Assembly (NCBI GenBank): GCA_946479285.1
Contig: CAMLFH010000018.1
Location: 1 to 64,000 of the forward strand
From: an uncultured Flavobacteriales bacterium
Lineage (GTDB): Bacteria > Bacteroidota > Bacteroidia > Flavobacteriales > Crocinitomicaceae
Length of the DNA stretch: 64,000 bases
Reading direction: 5' to 3'
Position 1 is the first letter of the stretch; each line of letters starts with the position of its first letter. Below are positions 44,393 through 53,306 of this stretch, one piece after another. Position numbers and translations under genes: made by a program. The notes under the pieces were generated by a model. That model saw only the letters and a program-made list of their open reading frames with translations. It was not told the origin of the DNA and made no database searches.

Positions 44393-44414
44393 TTGAACAC
44401 TAAACTCAACTGTT

Positions 44415-44780
44415 ATGAAGGCCAACCTGCTCTTGTTTACGCTTTTTCTCATTCCTGTTTCATTTGCGCAGACTACTGCTGATAAAATCGCGGCTGCTTA
44501 CTGTGAATGTGAACAAGAGCTTCCTGTTTTTACATTTGTAAAACTATTTAGGGAAGGTGACCAAAAAGTGATCCGCGAAAACTATGAGAAAATCACCCTG
44601 TTTAGGAATGATTTGAAAACGTGTGCACAAGCGAAACTAACCTCATTAACTCCCGAAGAAAGGGATGCTTCTAAAAAAGAAATCATGGAGGCGCTAAAGA
44701 AAACCTGTCCGGAAACACATTACTTTCTTGAGCAGTATAAAAAAATGATGTCTGAAAGAATGGCGGAAATGAAAGAGTAA
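44415..44780 (+). CDS. Small secreted protein, unknown function
   Basis: 121 aa. Signal peptide ends VSFAQ. The mature protein begins TTADKIAAAYCECEQELPVF, is helical and charged, with four Cys (CEC, CAQ, CPE). No family recognised. It may be disulfide-bonded or bind a metal through the CxC pair; that is only a suggestion. Confidence 0.7.
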   Translation: MKANLLLFTLFLIPVSFAQTTADKIAAAYCECEQELPVFTFVKLFREGDQKVIRENYEKITLFRNDLKTCAQAKLTSLTPEERDASKKEIMEALKKTCPETHYFLEQYKKMMSERMAEMKE

Positions 44781-44831
44781 TTCCAATTACCAGAACAAAA
44801 AAATACAGATGTATAAAGTGTGCACCTACAG

Positions 44832-45548
44832 CTATTTTTCACTTTTTACCTGATACGCATTTTTAATCAGGTATTCTCCAAGGAAGTAAGCGCCAAAAGC
44901 CGTGGAAACATGCCAGAGCCAATGTGTTCCCCAGGGCATGAAGCTCATTTCGATCTTTTCATCCAGGAAGCGGAACAGCAAAGCGAGGCAGAAGAACCCA
45001 ATTGCTGTGAATAAGCGGGCTGAATTTTGGAATTTGGTTTGTCGCAGGAACAGGTAGCAAGGAAGCAGAAGCATCCATCCACGGAAGAAGTAGCCTGCAG
45101 AAATGCGGTCCTGACCTTCTAAAAAGATGCCGGAAATGAGTGTTAATCCAAAGAAGATGAGTAAAATCCAAACAAGCTGGATCTGCTTAGGAAGGACTTT
45201 CAGCCACATCCAAATGCTTATTCCTATTACCAGGATGACGATGGGAACAGCATCCATGAAAAGCAAAAAAGGGGAGGAACGAAAGGCATGGAAAAAAGTA
45301 CTTCCCAATCCGCCAATTATCAATAACGGACAACAAAACCAAACGATAAAGGCATAGTTAGCATGCTTTCCGCGCAGCTGCCATAGAAAAATAAATACTG
45401 GAATTAAAAATGTCAAAGAAGACCAGGCGTTCCAGGGCTCAACAATAAACAAGCTTAAATCAGTCGTTTCACGATAAACAGGACCAAAATCCGGAATAGA
45501 GTCTGCTACTACTACTGCTGATGCTGAAAAAGAATCCACCGTTTGCAT
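44832..45548 (-). CDS. Ceramidase-like (CREST family) membrane protein
   Basis: 238 aa, seven membrane segments. Hallmarks of the alkaline ceramidase/CREST superfamily are present: an early Glu in FIVEPWNAWSSLTF, the SxxxH motif GSTFFHAFR (Ser83, His87), the Asp in LLFMDAVPI, and a late zinc-site pattern GTHWLWHVSTAFGAYF. Such enzymes hydrolyse amide bonds of lipids. As Bacteroidota may make sphingolipids, a ceramidase-like substrate is possible, but not shown. Solitary. Confidence 0.78.
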   Translation of the reverse strand: MQTVDSFSASAVVVADSIPDFGPVYRETTDLSLFIVEPWNAWSSLTFLIPVFIFLWQLRGKHANYAFIVWFCCPLLIIGGLGSTFFHAFRSSPFLLFMDAVPIVILVIGISIWMWLKVLPKQIQLVWILLIFFGLTLISGIFLEGQDRISAGYFFRGWMLLLPCYLFLRQTKFQNSARLFTAIGFFCLALLFRFLDEKIEMSFMPWGTHWLWHVSTAFGAYFLGEYLIKNAYQVKSEK

Positions 45549-45582
45549 GATGCTGAGGCTTTAGCAAAGGCTTAAGCGGAAA

Positions 45583-45960
45583 TCAGAAGGTAAGATCCAG
45601 CTTGGTAGAAGAACAGGATTCTTTTTGGCTCATTTGAAAAGTTCCTTCAAAAATCAAGCTGTCACCTTCGTCGAGAATTTTATAACCGTGGGTTTTATTC
45701 TCTCTTTTGAACATTTTATCCGTGTAAACAAAATTACCTGTTCCACAACCCGGATCTGCCGAATAATGGTCGTAAGCATCAATTGTAGCTACTTCAGCGC
45801 CATCCACAAACAGCGTCAATTCATCCACACCGTAAGCCAATAAATCGTCTGAAGTTTCTGTGTTATACCAAAAAGAATGAGTACCTGTAAACTTTTCTTT
45901 CGTACATCCAAGTACCGATAGCATACAAACAGAAATAGATGCGAAAATTAGTTTTTTCAT
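45583..45960 (-). CDS. Putative lipoprotein
   Basis: 125 aa from MKKLIFASISVCMLSVLGC with a lipobox (VLGC, Cys at residue 19). The open frame begins earlier at 46053, but the 31-residue leader is polar and lacks a signal. Body is beta-rich (HSFWYNTETSDDLLAYGVDE). Unknown function. Confidence 0.72.
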   Translation of the reverse strand: MKKLIFASISVCMLSVLGCTKEKFTGTHSFWYNTETSDDLLAYGVDELTLFVDGAEVATIDAYDHYSADPGCGTGNFVYTDKMFKRENKTHGYKILDEGDSLIFEGTFQMSQKESCSSTKLDLTF

Positions 45961-46063
45961 GTTTTTGAAAGTTTTGTACAAATTAAGCAAAAAGTTCTCA
46001 AAACGAATCAATTTTGTAGTTGGAATGAAGAATTTAGCCTTTGAAACGAACAAAGCAAGCCTC

Positions 46064-46126
46064 CCACAGATCAGGCGGATTGCGCAGATTTTTAGGTGTC
46101 GAATACACGCTTCGACTTGGTCGAAG
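46064..46126. repeat. Intergenic repeat fragments and hairpin
   Basis: cacagatcaggcggattgcgcagattttt recalls text at 21123-21141. At 46110-46126 the perfect arms cttcgac/gtcgaag enclose ttg, a hairpin distantly like the TCGACTCCGCTC family. Confidence 0.4.
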
Positions 46127-46204
46127 ATTTTCCTTACTCAATCTATCTGTAGTTTAATCATTCGTTGAAAAATTTTACATTAGCAGAACTAAACGAAACT
46201 CAAC

Positions 46205-46630
46205 ATGCTTTCAGGCAGCCGAATAATCCTACTTTTTGCATTTCTGGTATTTCTAAGTGCTTGCGGCGATACGAATGATGAACCAATCATTTCGCGTTTC
46301 TATAATTCGGATCCTGATTCGAGTTTCAATTTCAGCATGAATGTTTATGATGATTCTTTGAGTCTCGACATTCCGAATACGCTGATGGGTTACGACAGTG
46401 TTTTACTCTATTTTCCAGCTTCCAAAACGGAGATTCGCGGGTCGGGGGAAATGGGAGAATACTTTAATAAATACCAATTCAAACCTAAACGAATTGACCA
46501 GCTTTTCAAGCTGAATGATTCTATCCAGGTAATCTTCAAAAAGAAGAATAGGGTGATTTTCCGACCAACCCTCTATAAATTCAGTGATACAATTGTACCC
46601 GGAGGCGGAGGAATGATTAAACTTTGCTAG
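46205..46630 (+). CDS. Putative lipoprotein
   Basis: 141 aa. Lipobox LSAC (Cys about residue 20), then a beta-rich mature part (VLLYFPASKTEIRGSGEM, IQVIFKKKNRVIFRPTLYKF). No family recognised. Followed after 18 nt by a membrane-protein gene on the same strand, perhaps co-transcribed. Confidence 0.65.
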   Translation: MLSGSRIILLFAFLVFLSACGDTNDEPIISRFYNSDPDSSFNFSMNVYDDSLSLDIPNTLMGYDSVLLYFPASKTEIRGSGEMGEYFNKYQFKPKRIDQLFKLNDSIQVIFKKKNRVIFRPTLYKFSDTIVPGGGGMIKLC

Positions 46631-46648
46631 TGACTGCATTATTAACTA

Positions 46649-47128
46649 ATGAAGAAAGACAATTCTAAAATACTGACACTTATCTGCTTTGGAATCATTG
46701 TTCTTTCTATGTTCCTTCCGTTTTTTGAAGGTCCTAAGAAGGGATCGATTCCGGAAAACAGCTTTATAGTTGCAGAAGTCTACTATTCCCGTGATTTCGG
46801 GCTCAGAATGTGGGTTTTTAACGGCTTTGGCTCTTTGTTTGCCATAGTAAACCTGGTCCTGGCTTTTGTTTTTGTTTTATCGCGGTTCTTTTTTCCTAAA
46901 TCATTGCTCACAGCTATTCTTACGACTTGTGTTTTTGTCATTTCATTGGTATTACTCATGATCAGTACTTCCGGAAATGTCCAGACATCCCCGCTTCCTG
47001 ATGAAATGCTGTACGGCTTTTACCTCCTGCTGATGTCCCAGGTTGTTTTGATCGCACAATGCTTTACCAAAGCTGTTACGGAACCGCCTAAAGACCGGAC
47101 TCACAATCCGGATTTACTTGATTTATAA
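46649..47128 (+). CDS. Small four-helix membrane protein, unknown function
   Basis: 159 aa with four hydrophobic segments (about 8-26, 55-80, 87-107, 125-147). Cytoplasmic ends, a polar loop after helix 1 (FEGPKKGSIPENS). No motif recognised. Confidence 0.65.
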   Translation: MKKDNSKILTLICFGIIVLSMFLPFFEGPKKGSIPENSFIVAEVYYSRDFGLRMWVFNGFGSLFAIVNLVLAFVFVLSRFFFPKSLLTAILTTCVFVISLVLLMISTSGNVQTSPLPDEMLYGFYLLLMSQVVLIAQCFTKAVTEPPKDRTHNPDLLDL

Positions 47129-47221
47129 CGGAATATCAAGTGTCGAACAGTTCAAAAGTTCAAAAGTTGAAAAGATCTTTTTATTTCTAATTTTTCACTT
47201 TTTACCTTCCCCCGAAAGTGC

Positions 47222-47229
47222 TATTTTTG
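47222..47229 (+). promoter_or_regulatory. -7 promoter box of the hybrid kinase operon
   Basis: TATTTTTG lies inside the 5' part of the open frame that begins with GTG at 47218, which argues for a later start (see the kinase entry). Confidence 0.5.
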
Positions 47230-47253
47230 TTAGAAACACTTTTACAACGACAT

Positions 47254-49656
47254 TTGAACAGCTATATCAAAGATATCAACAGACTCAAGGCTCTATTGGC
47301 TTACTCGGTGATTGATACTCCTGCGGAAGAATATTACGATACTCTGAACAACCTGGTTAATACGATTTGCAATACACCCATTTCACTTATCACATTTATT
47401 GATGATAAGCGTCAGTGGTACAAATCAAAGATCGGGATTGATATGAACGAAATACCCATCGAAGAAACCATCTGCCAGTATTCTTTAAAGGAAGAGGATA
47501 TCATGGAAATCAGTGATACACTTGAAGATCACCGATTGGTGAACAACGCATCCGTCCAGGCTGAAAACGGCATTCGTTTTTACGCGAGTATCCCGCTTCG
47601 TTCGGAAACCGGTTATACCATTGGTTCGGTGTGTGCCGCCGATTTCAAACCACAGCAGCTGAGCGAAGTTCAGAAACAGACGCTTCGGGATGTGGCAAAA
47701 ATGGTCATGATTCACCTGGAAGCCAAAAAGCGCAACGAGGAAATGGAAAGTGAGCTGAAAGATATGCTGACCGAAAAGATTAAAATTTCCGAAAAGCAGA
47801 TCCAGGTCCAGGAGAAAGTTTACAACAACTTATTCGAGGCGATTTCACAATCGAACGCCATTATTGAGTTTTCCATAGATGGAACGATCTTAAATCTCAA
47901 TGAACGTTTTGCTGAAATGATGGGGTATTCCGTGGAAGAACTGATTGGTCAGAAACACACCATTTTACTCACAGAATCTTTAGCTGAAGGAAACGAATTT
48001 GTTTGGGAAAAAATTGCAGCCGGCGAACCTTATGCCGGAAAGTTCAAAAGAAAAACAAAAGACGGTAAAGTGATCTGGCTTCAGGCTTCTTACAGTCCGG
48101 TGATTGATCTAAGCGGCGAAGTGACCAAGATTACCAATATCTCTATTGACGTGACAAACGATATCCTGGCTCTTAATTCGCTCGAAGAACTGAGCAGCCA
48201 GAAAGACCGTTTCATTGCGAATATCAGCCACGAACTGCGTTCACCGATCCATGCCATTTTAGGCTTTACGGATATCCTGATCGAAGAAGAAACAAATGGT
48301 CAGAAGCAAAAACAGCTGAAATCCGTGAAAACGGCCGGAGATACTTTACTTTACCTGGTAAACGGGATTTTGGACTTGAGTAAGATCGAAGCAGGCTTGT
48401 TCCAGTTTGATCTGTGCGATTTCAATCTCCGTGCAACCATTGAAAATGTGTTTTCGATCCTGAACGGAAAAGCAAAACAGAAGAATCTTTTGTTTAACTA
48501 CGACATTGCCGGTACTATTCCTGCTGTAATTCACGGTGATCCGCATCGTTTGGAGCAGATACTGATCAATCTGCTGGACAATGCCTTGAAATTCACCTCG
48601 GAAGGAGCAGTTAAACTAGTCGTTTCTGCAGAACAAAAAGATTCTCATACGGCTGAACTTACTTTTACTGTTTCAGATACCGGGATTGGAATTCCGGCTG
48701 AAAAACTGGATAGCGTTTTTGGTCGTTTTGCACAGGCCGAAGAAAATACTACCCGAAAATACGGCGGGACCGGTTTGGGATTGAACATCTGTAAATTACT
48801 CGTTGAAAAACAGGGCGGGACCATCGGTATCAGCAGTAAATTCGGAGAAGGTACTCAATTCACTTTCAAACTGGTTTATACGGTTCCCGAAAAGCAGGCA
48901 GCTTCGGAAACAATCACTTCTGTAACCGATTACAGCTCTTTGAGTGGAAAAGTGCTCCTTTGTGAAGACAATGAAGCGAATCGCATTCTTGCACAACATT
49001 TATTTGATTCTACCAATATCCAACTGGACATTGCAGAAAACGGCCGGGCAGGAGTGGAGATGTTCCAGCTGAAACAATATGATATCGTTTTGATGGATAT
49101 TCAAATGCCGGAAATGGATGGCTACCAGGCCACGGAATACATTCGCAATGAGCTGAAATCCAACACACCTATCGTTGCATTAACGGCGCACTCAATTACC
49201 AAAGAGAAGGAGAAATGTCTTGCAATGGGAATGAACGATTATCTTTCAAAACCCTTTAAGAAAAGTGAATTGTTTGACCTGATTACTCCCTGGCTAAAAA
49301 CAGGGACAAAAAAGGAAGATCAGACAAAAGTAGCATTTTCACTCGAAATAATTCGGGAAGCTTCCTTAGGAAACAGCACTTTTGAAAACCAAATGCTGAA
49401 CCTTTTCCTGGATCAGTCGGTGGAATCGCTGGATAAAATGAAGCTTTTTTACAGGGAGCAGGATTTGAATTCGCTCTCCAAACAGGCGCATCAACTGAAG
49501 TCTTCCTTCGGAATGTTCTTAATGGACCTGTCTTTGTTGGATCTAATCGAAAAAGGGATTAACCAGGCTGAATTGGATCAGCAAATACAGGCATTGGAAA
49601 CTCAAATCAAATCGGCACATCACCACATTCACTCATTAATAAATAGACCCGCATGA
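47254..49656 (+). CDS. Hybrid sensor histidine kinase (GAF-PAS-HisKA-ATPase-REC-HPt)
   Basis: About 800 aa, soluble, no membrane segment. Counting from the first GTG frame at 47218 (812 aa), the order is GAF (25-170), coiled coil, PAS (205-315), HisKA with His338 (FIANISHELRSPIH), ATPase with NLLDNALKF and GTGLGL, receiver with Asp627 (IVLMDIQMPEMDGYQ), and a C-terminal HPt with His758 (QAHQLKSSFGMF). A promoter box at 47222-47229 covers the GTG start, so I prefer TTG at 47254 (MNSYIKDINRLKALL), which matches GAF-kinase N-termini. Overlaps the next regulator by 4 nt, suggesting a phosphorelay kinase to HPt to receiver. Confidence 0.9.
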   Translation: MNSYIKDINRLKALLAYSVIDTPAEEYYDTLNNLVNTICNTPISLITFIDDKRQWYKSKIGIDMNEIPIEETICQYSLKEEDIMEISDTLEDHRLVNNASVQAENGIRFYASIPLRSETGYTIGSVCAADFKPQQLSEVQKQTLRDVAKMVMIHLEAKKRNEEMESELKDMLTEKIKISEKQIQVQEKVYNNLFEAISQSNAIIEFSIDGTILNLNERFAEMMGYSVEELIGQKHTILLTESLAEGNEFVWEKIAAGEPYAGKFKRKTKDGKVIWLQASYSPVIDLSGEVTKITNISIDVTNDILALNSLEELSSQKDRFIANISHELRSPIHAILGFTDILIEEETNGQKQKQLKSVKTAGDTLLYLVNGILDLSKIEAGLFQFDLCDFNLRATIENVFSILNGKAKQKNLLFNYDIAGTIPAVIHGDPHRLEQILINLLDNALKFTSEGAVKLVVSAEQKDSHTAELTFTVSDTGIGIPAEKLDSVFGRFAQAEENTTRKYGGTGLGLNICKLLVEKQGGTIGISSKFGEGTQFTFKLVYTVPEKQAASETITSVTDYSSLSGKVLLCEDNEANRILAQHLFDSTNIQLDIAENGRAGVEMFQLKQYDIVLMDIQMPEMDGYQATEYIRNELKSNTPIVALTAHSITKEKEKCLAMGMNDYLSKPFKKSELFDLITPWLKTGTKKEDQTKVAFSLEIIREASLGNSTFENQMLNLFLDQSVESLDKMKLFYREQDLNSLSKQAHQLKSSFGMFLMDLSLLDLIEKGINQAELDQQIQALETQIKSAHHHIHSLINRPA

Positions 49657-50015
49657 ATATCCTTTTTATTGAAGATGAAGACATCCTGAGAAAATCCCTG
49701 TCATTTTTCCTGCGTTCTCAAGGACATGAAGTGGTAGAATTCGACAACGGGGCGGATGCAATTATGTACATTCATCAACACCACGAAAGCATTCATTTGA
49801 TCATTACAGATCTGAATCTTCCTTCAGCGGGCGGGAAACAGGTCTTGCATTCGAGCAATCCGTATAAGAACATTAAGAAAATTGTACTGACATCTTATTC
49901 CATGGAAGATAACGAACTGGCAGTTTTTGACCTAGGCGGAGACGATTTCATTGCAAAACCCTTTAGTCCGCAGGTATTACTTAAGCGAATCGAAAAATTA
50001 TTTCCCGATTCATAG
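49653..50015 (+). CDS. Single-domain response regulator
   Basis: 120 aa CheY-like receiver. Acidic pocket IEDED (7-10), phospho-acceptor Asp53 (IITDLNLP), Thr/Ser switch VLTSYS and Lys in FIAKPFSP. It has no output domain. It overlaps the hybrid kinase by 4 nt and is probably its phosphorelay target. Confidence 0.9.
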   Translation: MNILFIEDEDILRKSLSFFLRSQGHEVVEFDNGADAIMYIHQHHESIHLIITDLNLPSAGGKQVLHSSNPYKNIKKIVLTSYSMEDNELAVFDLGGDDFIAKPFSPQVLLKRIEKLFPDS

Positions 50016-50066
50016 CGTGTTTTTTCAAATCAAAACCTTAAATTAAATCTACTATTTACATATTAA

Positions 50067-50885
50067 ATGAATCGCATGCAGCTTTTGCAAATCGCTTCCG
50101 GCAATGGAATACTTTGGCTTTTAGCTATCATTCTTTCACTGATCCTGATCGGGATTTCCGGTACCATCTTTATTCGCAGACGTGTTCGTTCACAAATCGC
50201 AGAAAAAGAGCTCATTTATCAAAAGGTGGTGGAAGATTTATTGTTTCGACTAATATTTGGCAAACTAACCATGGAAGAAAGTCTGAAGGAATTCCGCAAG
50301 ATGAAGCAAGGCAATCTATTAAGCAAGGTAACCACGCTTTCCATTATTTCATTGCACGAGAATTATTCAGGGAAACAGCGGGAAATCCTGGAAGATTTTT
50401 TTGTTCTGTCAGATCTTACCGCATACTCTTTCAAAAGGATCCGGTCACGGAAATCACGGGATATCATTTCAGGAATCCGTTATTTATCAGGTATGAATGT
50501 TCGTGAAGCCTTTGAATTCATGAAACTGGAATTGGAACATCCGAACGAGGAAGTCAAAAAAGAAGCTTTCATTGGCTTAATTGCGCTGCAAGGGATGGAG
50601 GGTCTTGAATTTTTTAAACTTCCCTCTTTCACTGTTGATGATCTGACGAAAGAGCGGATCCTGAACCAGTTGAAAAACAAAAGATTTACGTCTTTTGCCG
50701 GAGTGCATCAATTGCTTTATTCCGAAAATGAAAGTTTGGTTCTCCTGGGTGCACATATCACTCAGAACTTTCAGCTTCATGGGTATTATGAATTTATACA
50801 ACAATTCTCCAGGACGCTGCAACCCAAATACCAGGAAGAATTTGAAGCAATCAGGCAACAAATCAATCAATCGATGCATTCCTGA
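50067..50885 (+). CDS. Membrane-anchored HEAT-like helical repeat protein
   Basis: 272 aa. A single N-terminal membrane helix (ILWLLAIILSLILIGISGTI) and basic RRRVRS stretch are followed by an all-helical region. Helix pairs resemble HEAT repeats (LELEHPNEEVKKEAFIGLIA, LLYSENESLVLLGAHIT). No enzyme motif. It lies 51 nt after the response regulator and may be a docking partner of the signalling module. I do not recognise a named family. Confidence 0.65.
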   Translation: MNRMQLLQIASGNGILWLLAIILSLILIGISGTIFIRRRVRSQIAEKELIYQKVVEDLLFRLIFGKLTMEESLKEFRKMKQGNLLSKVTTLSIISLHENYSGKQREILEDFFVLSDLTAYSFKRIRSRKSRDIISGIRYLSGMNVREAFEFMKLELEHPNEEVKKEAFIGLIALQGMEGLEFFKLPSFTVDDLTKERILNQLKNKRFTSFAGVHQLLYSENESLVLLGAHITQNFQLHGYYEFIQQFSRTLQPKYQEEFEAIRQQINQSMHS

Positions 50886-50947
50886 ACAAATAAGTCCATT
50901 TTCTGTAAGGCTTTTTGAGGCATTTTGTACTATTTTCACGAGCAATT

Positions 50948-51577
50948 ATGGTATTTGAGAAAGAATTCAAGGAAGCAATTGTCAATTTGTCCATCAAAGA
51001 AAAGGATAAGCTTTTGCTGCGTTTGTTAAAACGGGATATTCCGCTTGCGAATCAGCTGTATTTTGAATTGGTGAGTACGCAAACCATCGAAGATCGCCGT
51101 ACAGAACTGGAAGAAATTGTTCGGGAACGTGCCGCGAATATCGGCAAACGCAGTAAATCCATCCAACATTTGCAGTTGCAGATGCGTTCTTTGAGCGGTT
51201 ATATTACGGAACAGGTAAAGATTACTAAAGACAAATTGGGCGAGATCAGCCTGAATTTATTGATGCTTAATGAAATTCTGAAAGCAACAGACCCTAAATC
51301 TTCTTTTTTCCAGCGAGGCAAATTCCAGAAATTCGGAGTGTATGTGATTGCGCGGGCTTTTAAATTGTTGGTATTGATCAATGCCATGCATGAAGATTAT
51401 CAAACTGATTTCAGGGAAGATTTGGAGACTCTTGGAGAATTGATGGCCCAAAATGATTTACTGAGAAGAACTGCCGGTCAGCATGGTTTGGAGCTGGATT
51501 GGTTGGTATCCGGGGAAATACCGGAGAATATCAGGGAGCGGCAGGATGCGCTAAGGAAAAAAGGATTTCTGAAATAG
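50948..51577 (+). CDS. Helical cytoplasmic protein, unknown
   Basis: 209 aa from MVFEKEFKEAIVNLSIKEKD. The longer frame from 50915 adds a leader that overlaps the upstream spacer. Mostly helical with a long amphipathic centre (IGKRSKSIQHLQLQMRSLSG) and an extended helix in FGVYVIARAFKLLVLINAMH. No family recognised. Part of the run after the kinase, so possibly related to it. Confidence 0.6.
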   Translation: MVFEKEFKEAIVNLSIKEKDKLLLRLLKRDIPLANQLYFELVSTQTIEDRRTELEEIVRERAANIGKRSKSIQHLQLQMRSLSGYITEQVKITKDKLGEISLNLLMLNEILKATDPKSSFFQRGKFQKFGVYVIARAFKLLVLINAMHEDYQTDFREDLETLGELMAQNDLLRRTAGQHGLELDWLVSGEIPENIRERQDALRKKGFLK

Positions 51578-51619
51578 ATTGGCTCCCGCAGATCTTTGAT
51601 AATAAATAGCGAATAATCT

Positions 51620-51627
51620 TAGTTTTG
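51620..51627 (+). promoter_or_regulatory. -7 promoter box of the 216-aa unknown gene
   Basis: TAGTTTTG with TTTG at 51595-51598, spacer 21 nt; 17 nt before the ATG at 51645. Confidence 0.5.
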
Positions 51628-51644
51628 CCTATCAACCTGGTTTT

Positions 51645-52295
51645 ATGTCGTTTGAAACAACTTTTAAGAAAAATGCCTTTAGTTCTGCCCATTTTTACAT
51701 CGATGAGCAAAAGATTTCTATTGATAACCAGGATATTCCGCTTCAAAACATCAGTGGTTTTGCTTATTATGTGGATCAATCCGAGCGTTTACATCTAAAA
51801 ACAGGAAAAACATTTCTTGTTTACATTTATGAAACCGGAGTTAAAAAACCACATAAAATAGGGGGAATGTATGCTTTTGACGGGGGAAGCGGAAACAATC
51901 ACTTTTCAGATATTTTCAGCTCTCTCTGGAAGTATATCGGTGATAATCAAATAAAGGAACTCCATCAAAAACTGGTCAATGGGGAAGAGGTGTTTCTCAA
52001 CGAATACCTGCTTGTTACACAAAAAGGAGCCCACACTTCCATTCCGGGATTGTTTTCTATGAAAAAATTGAAGCATTTCACAAATTGGAAAGATATTCAA
52101 ACAGTTCTTCCCGGTGAGACAACCACCCATGCAGGAGATTTGATTGATTATTTTAAAGTCATTAACGCTGCAACTAACAAAACAGTAGGGAAGTACCACA
52201 TTGGCTGGAACAATGTTCGATTATTTGATATGTATGTGAACTGGCTGGATGAAAACACGGATAGATTTATGGCGTTATCGCCAAATGAGTACTGA
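51645..52295 (+). CDS. Protein of unknown function
   Basis: 216 aa, no signal peptide. N-terminal half is beta-rich (FYIDEQKISIDNQDIPLQNI, then SGFAYYVDQSERLHLKTG), in layout like a PH-like domain. Middle part is helical (FSDIFSSLWKYIGDNQIKEL), and the end contains WKDIQTVLPG and WNNVRLFDMYVNWLD. No motif I can name. Own promoter box upstream. Confidence 0.6.
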   Translation: MSFETTFKKNAFSSAHFYIDEQKISIDNQDIPLQNISGFAYYVDQSERLHLKTGKTFLVYIYETGVKKPHKIGGMYAFDGGSGNNHFSDIFSSLWKYIGDNQIKELHQKLVNGEEVFLNEYLLVTQKGAHTSIPGLFSMKKLKHFTNWKDIQTVLPGETTTHAGDLIDYFKVINAATNKTVGKYHIGWNNVRLFDMYVNWLDENTDRFMALSPNEY

Positions 52296-52395
52296 CAACA
52301 AGCCTTTCACATTTGTTAACAACTAAAATTTAATTGCTGCTGTAACATATCAGCGGTGAGTTGGTCTTACGACAAACCAATACAAATTTTAGATT

Positions 52396-52722
52396 ATGAA
52401 AGCATCAATCCTATTTATCGCACTATTTTTAACTACCGCTTCAACGACATTTGCGGGGAACGGTGAAAGTTTACTTGACCGCATTATGCACCGCAAAATC
52501 TCATATCCTGAATCATTGCGTGAGAAAGGAATTGAGACAACCGTTCATGTAAAAGTGCGTGTTTTAGCAGAAAACCAACTGGAAATACTGGAAATAGCTT
52601 CGGAATCCGAAGAAATGAAAGCAGCGATCGAAAAACAAGTGCAGCAGATCAAGATTAATTTACCCGCATATTTAATCGGCAATACCTTTAACTACACCTT
52701 CAAATTTGAAGTACAGAAATAA
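52396..52722 (+). CDS. Small secreted TonB C-terminal-like protein
   Basis: 108 aa. Signal peptide of about 20 residues (ends TFAGN). The mature 85 residues follow the TonB_C pattern: YPESLREKGIETTVHVKVRV, then ENQLEILEIASESEEMKAAI and a final strand. It has no transmembrane anchor and no Pro-rich linker, so it is not a working energy transducer by itself. Solitary, with an intrinsic terminator behind it. Confidence 0.7.
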   Translation: MKASILFIALFLTTASTTFAGNGESLLDRIMHRKISYPESLREKGIETTVHVKVRVLAENQLEILEIASESEEMKAAIEKQVQQIKINLPAYLIGNTFNYTFKFEVQK

Positions 52723-52749
52723 CACCTGACCACCTAATATCAACGAAAG

Positions 52750-52779
52750 AAGAGCGGCGAAAGTCGTTCTTTTTTTTGT
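52750..52779 (+). terminator. Intrinsic terminator after the TonB_C-like gene
   Basis: aagagcggc, gaaa loop, gtcgttctt with G-U pairs, then eight Ts. Confidence 0.75.
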
Positions 52780-52786
52780 TTGCGAT

Positions 52787-53152
52787 CTATTGGTGTTCTA
52801 AGGCTTTTTTCATGAATCCCCTCACTTCATCATTCAAATCTTCTTTTTCCAGCATCCGGAAATGATGGTTAAACTGGTTGCTTCCTGGAACCTGGCCTAT
52901 CTTCTGAAAGCACAAATTGTCGTGAAAGGGCTGTTTGAAAGAAAATACCACATGAATGAAATGCTTTCCCAGTTGCGTAATCCAGGCGATGCGTTTCTGT
53001 CCGTTATCAATAGCGATCATTGTTTTGGTGGCTTCAAGCTTGATCTTTCCGAGCATTTTAAATTCCGTTATGAACTGATGGAACAGCTCAAGGGTGTATG
53101 CTGACTTTCCAGCTAGAAAAGCATCGATTTTGGGATCATGTGATTCATTCAT
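52787..53152 (-). CDS. DUF5655 domain protein
   Basis: 121 aa, cytoplasmic. Matches the DUF5655 pattern: FHQFITEFKMLGKIKLEATK, the hydrophobic strand TMIAIDNGQKRIAWI, KHFIHVVFSFKQP, and a C-terminal helix. Function unknown. The gene is convergent with the TonB_C-like gene. Confidence 0.75.
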   Translation of the reverse strand: MNESHDPKIDAFLAGKSAYTLELFHQFITEFKMLGKIKLEATKTMIAIDNGQKRIAWITQLGKHFIHVVFSFKQPFHDNLCFQKIGQVPGSNQFNHHFRMLEKEDLNDEVRGFMKKALEHQ

Positions 53153-53260
53153 ATCTTGAAAATTATAAAAAAAAGTCTATATGTCTGATAATTTTTCTGA
53201 ATTAGAACAGAGCGATTTTCAACCGATCCATTCAAAAAATCACTAATTTACCTCTGCCAA

Positions 53261-53280
53261 ATCAGTTGAACAGAACTGAT
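53261..53280. promoter_or_regulatory. Inverted repeat upstream of the MFS gene, candidate operator
   Basis: Perfect 7-bp arms atcagtt/aactgat with a 6-nt spacer, 27 nt before the ATG of the efflux gene. A regulator site is possible; it could also be chance. Confidence 0.35.
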
Positions 53281-53306
53281 GGTTACAAACTTGAACCAAG
53301 GGGTAT

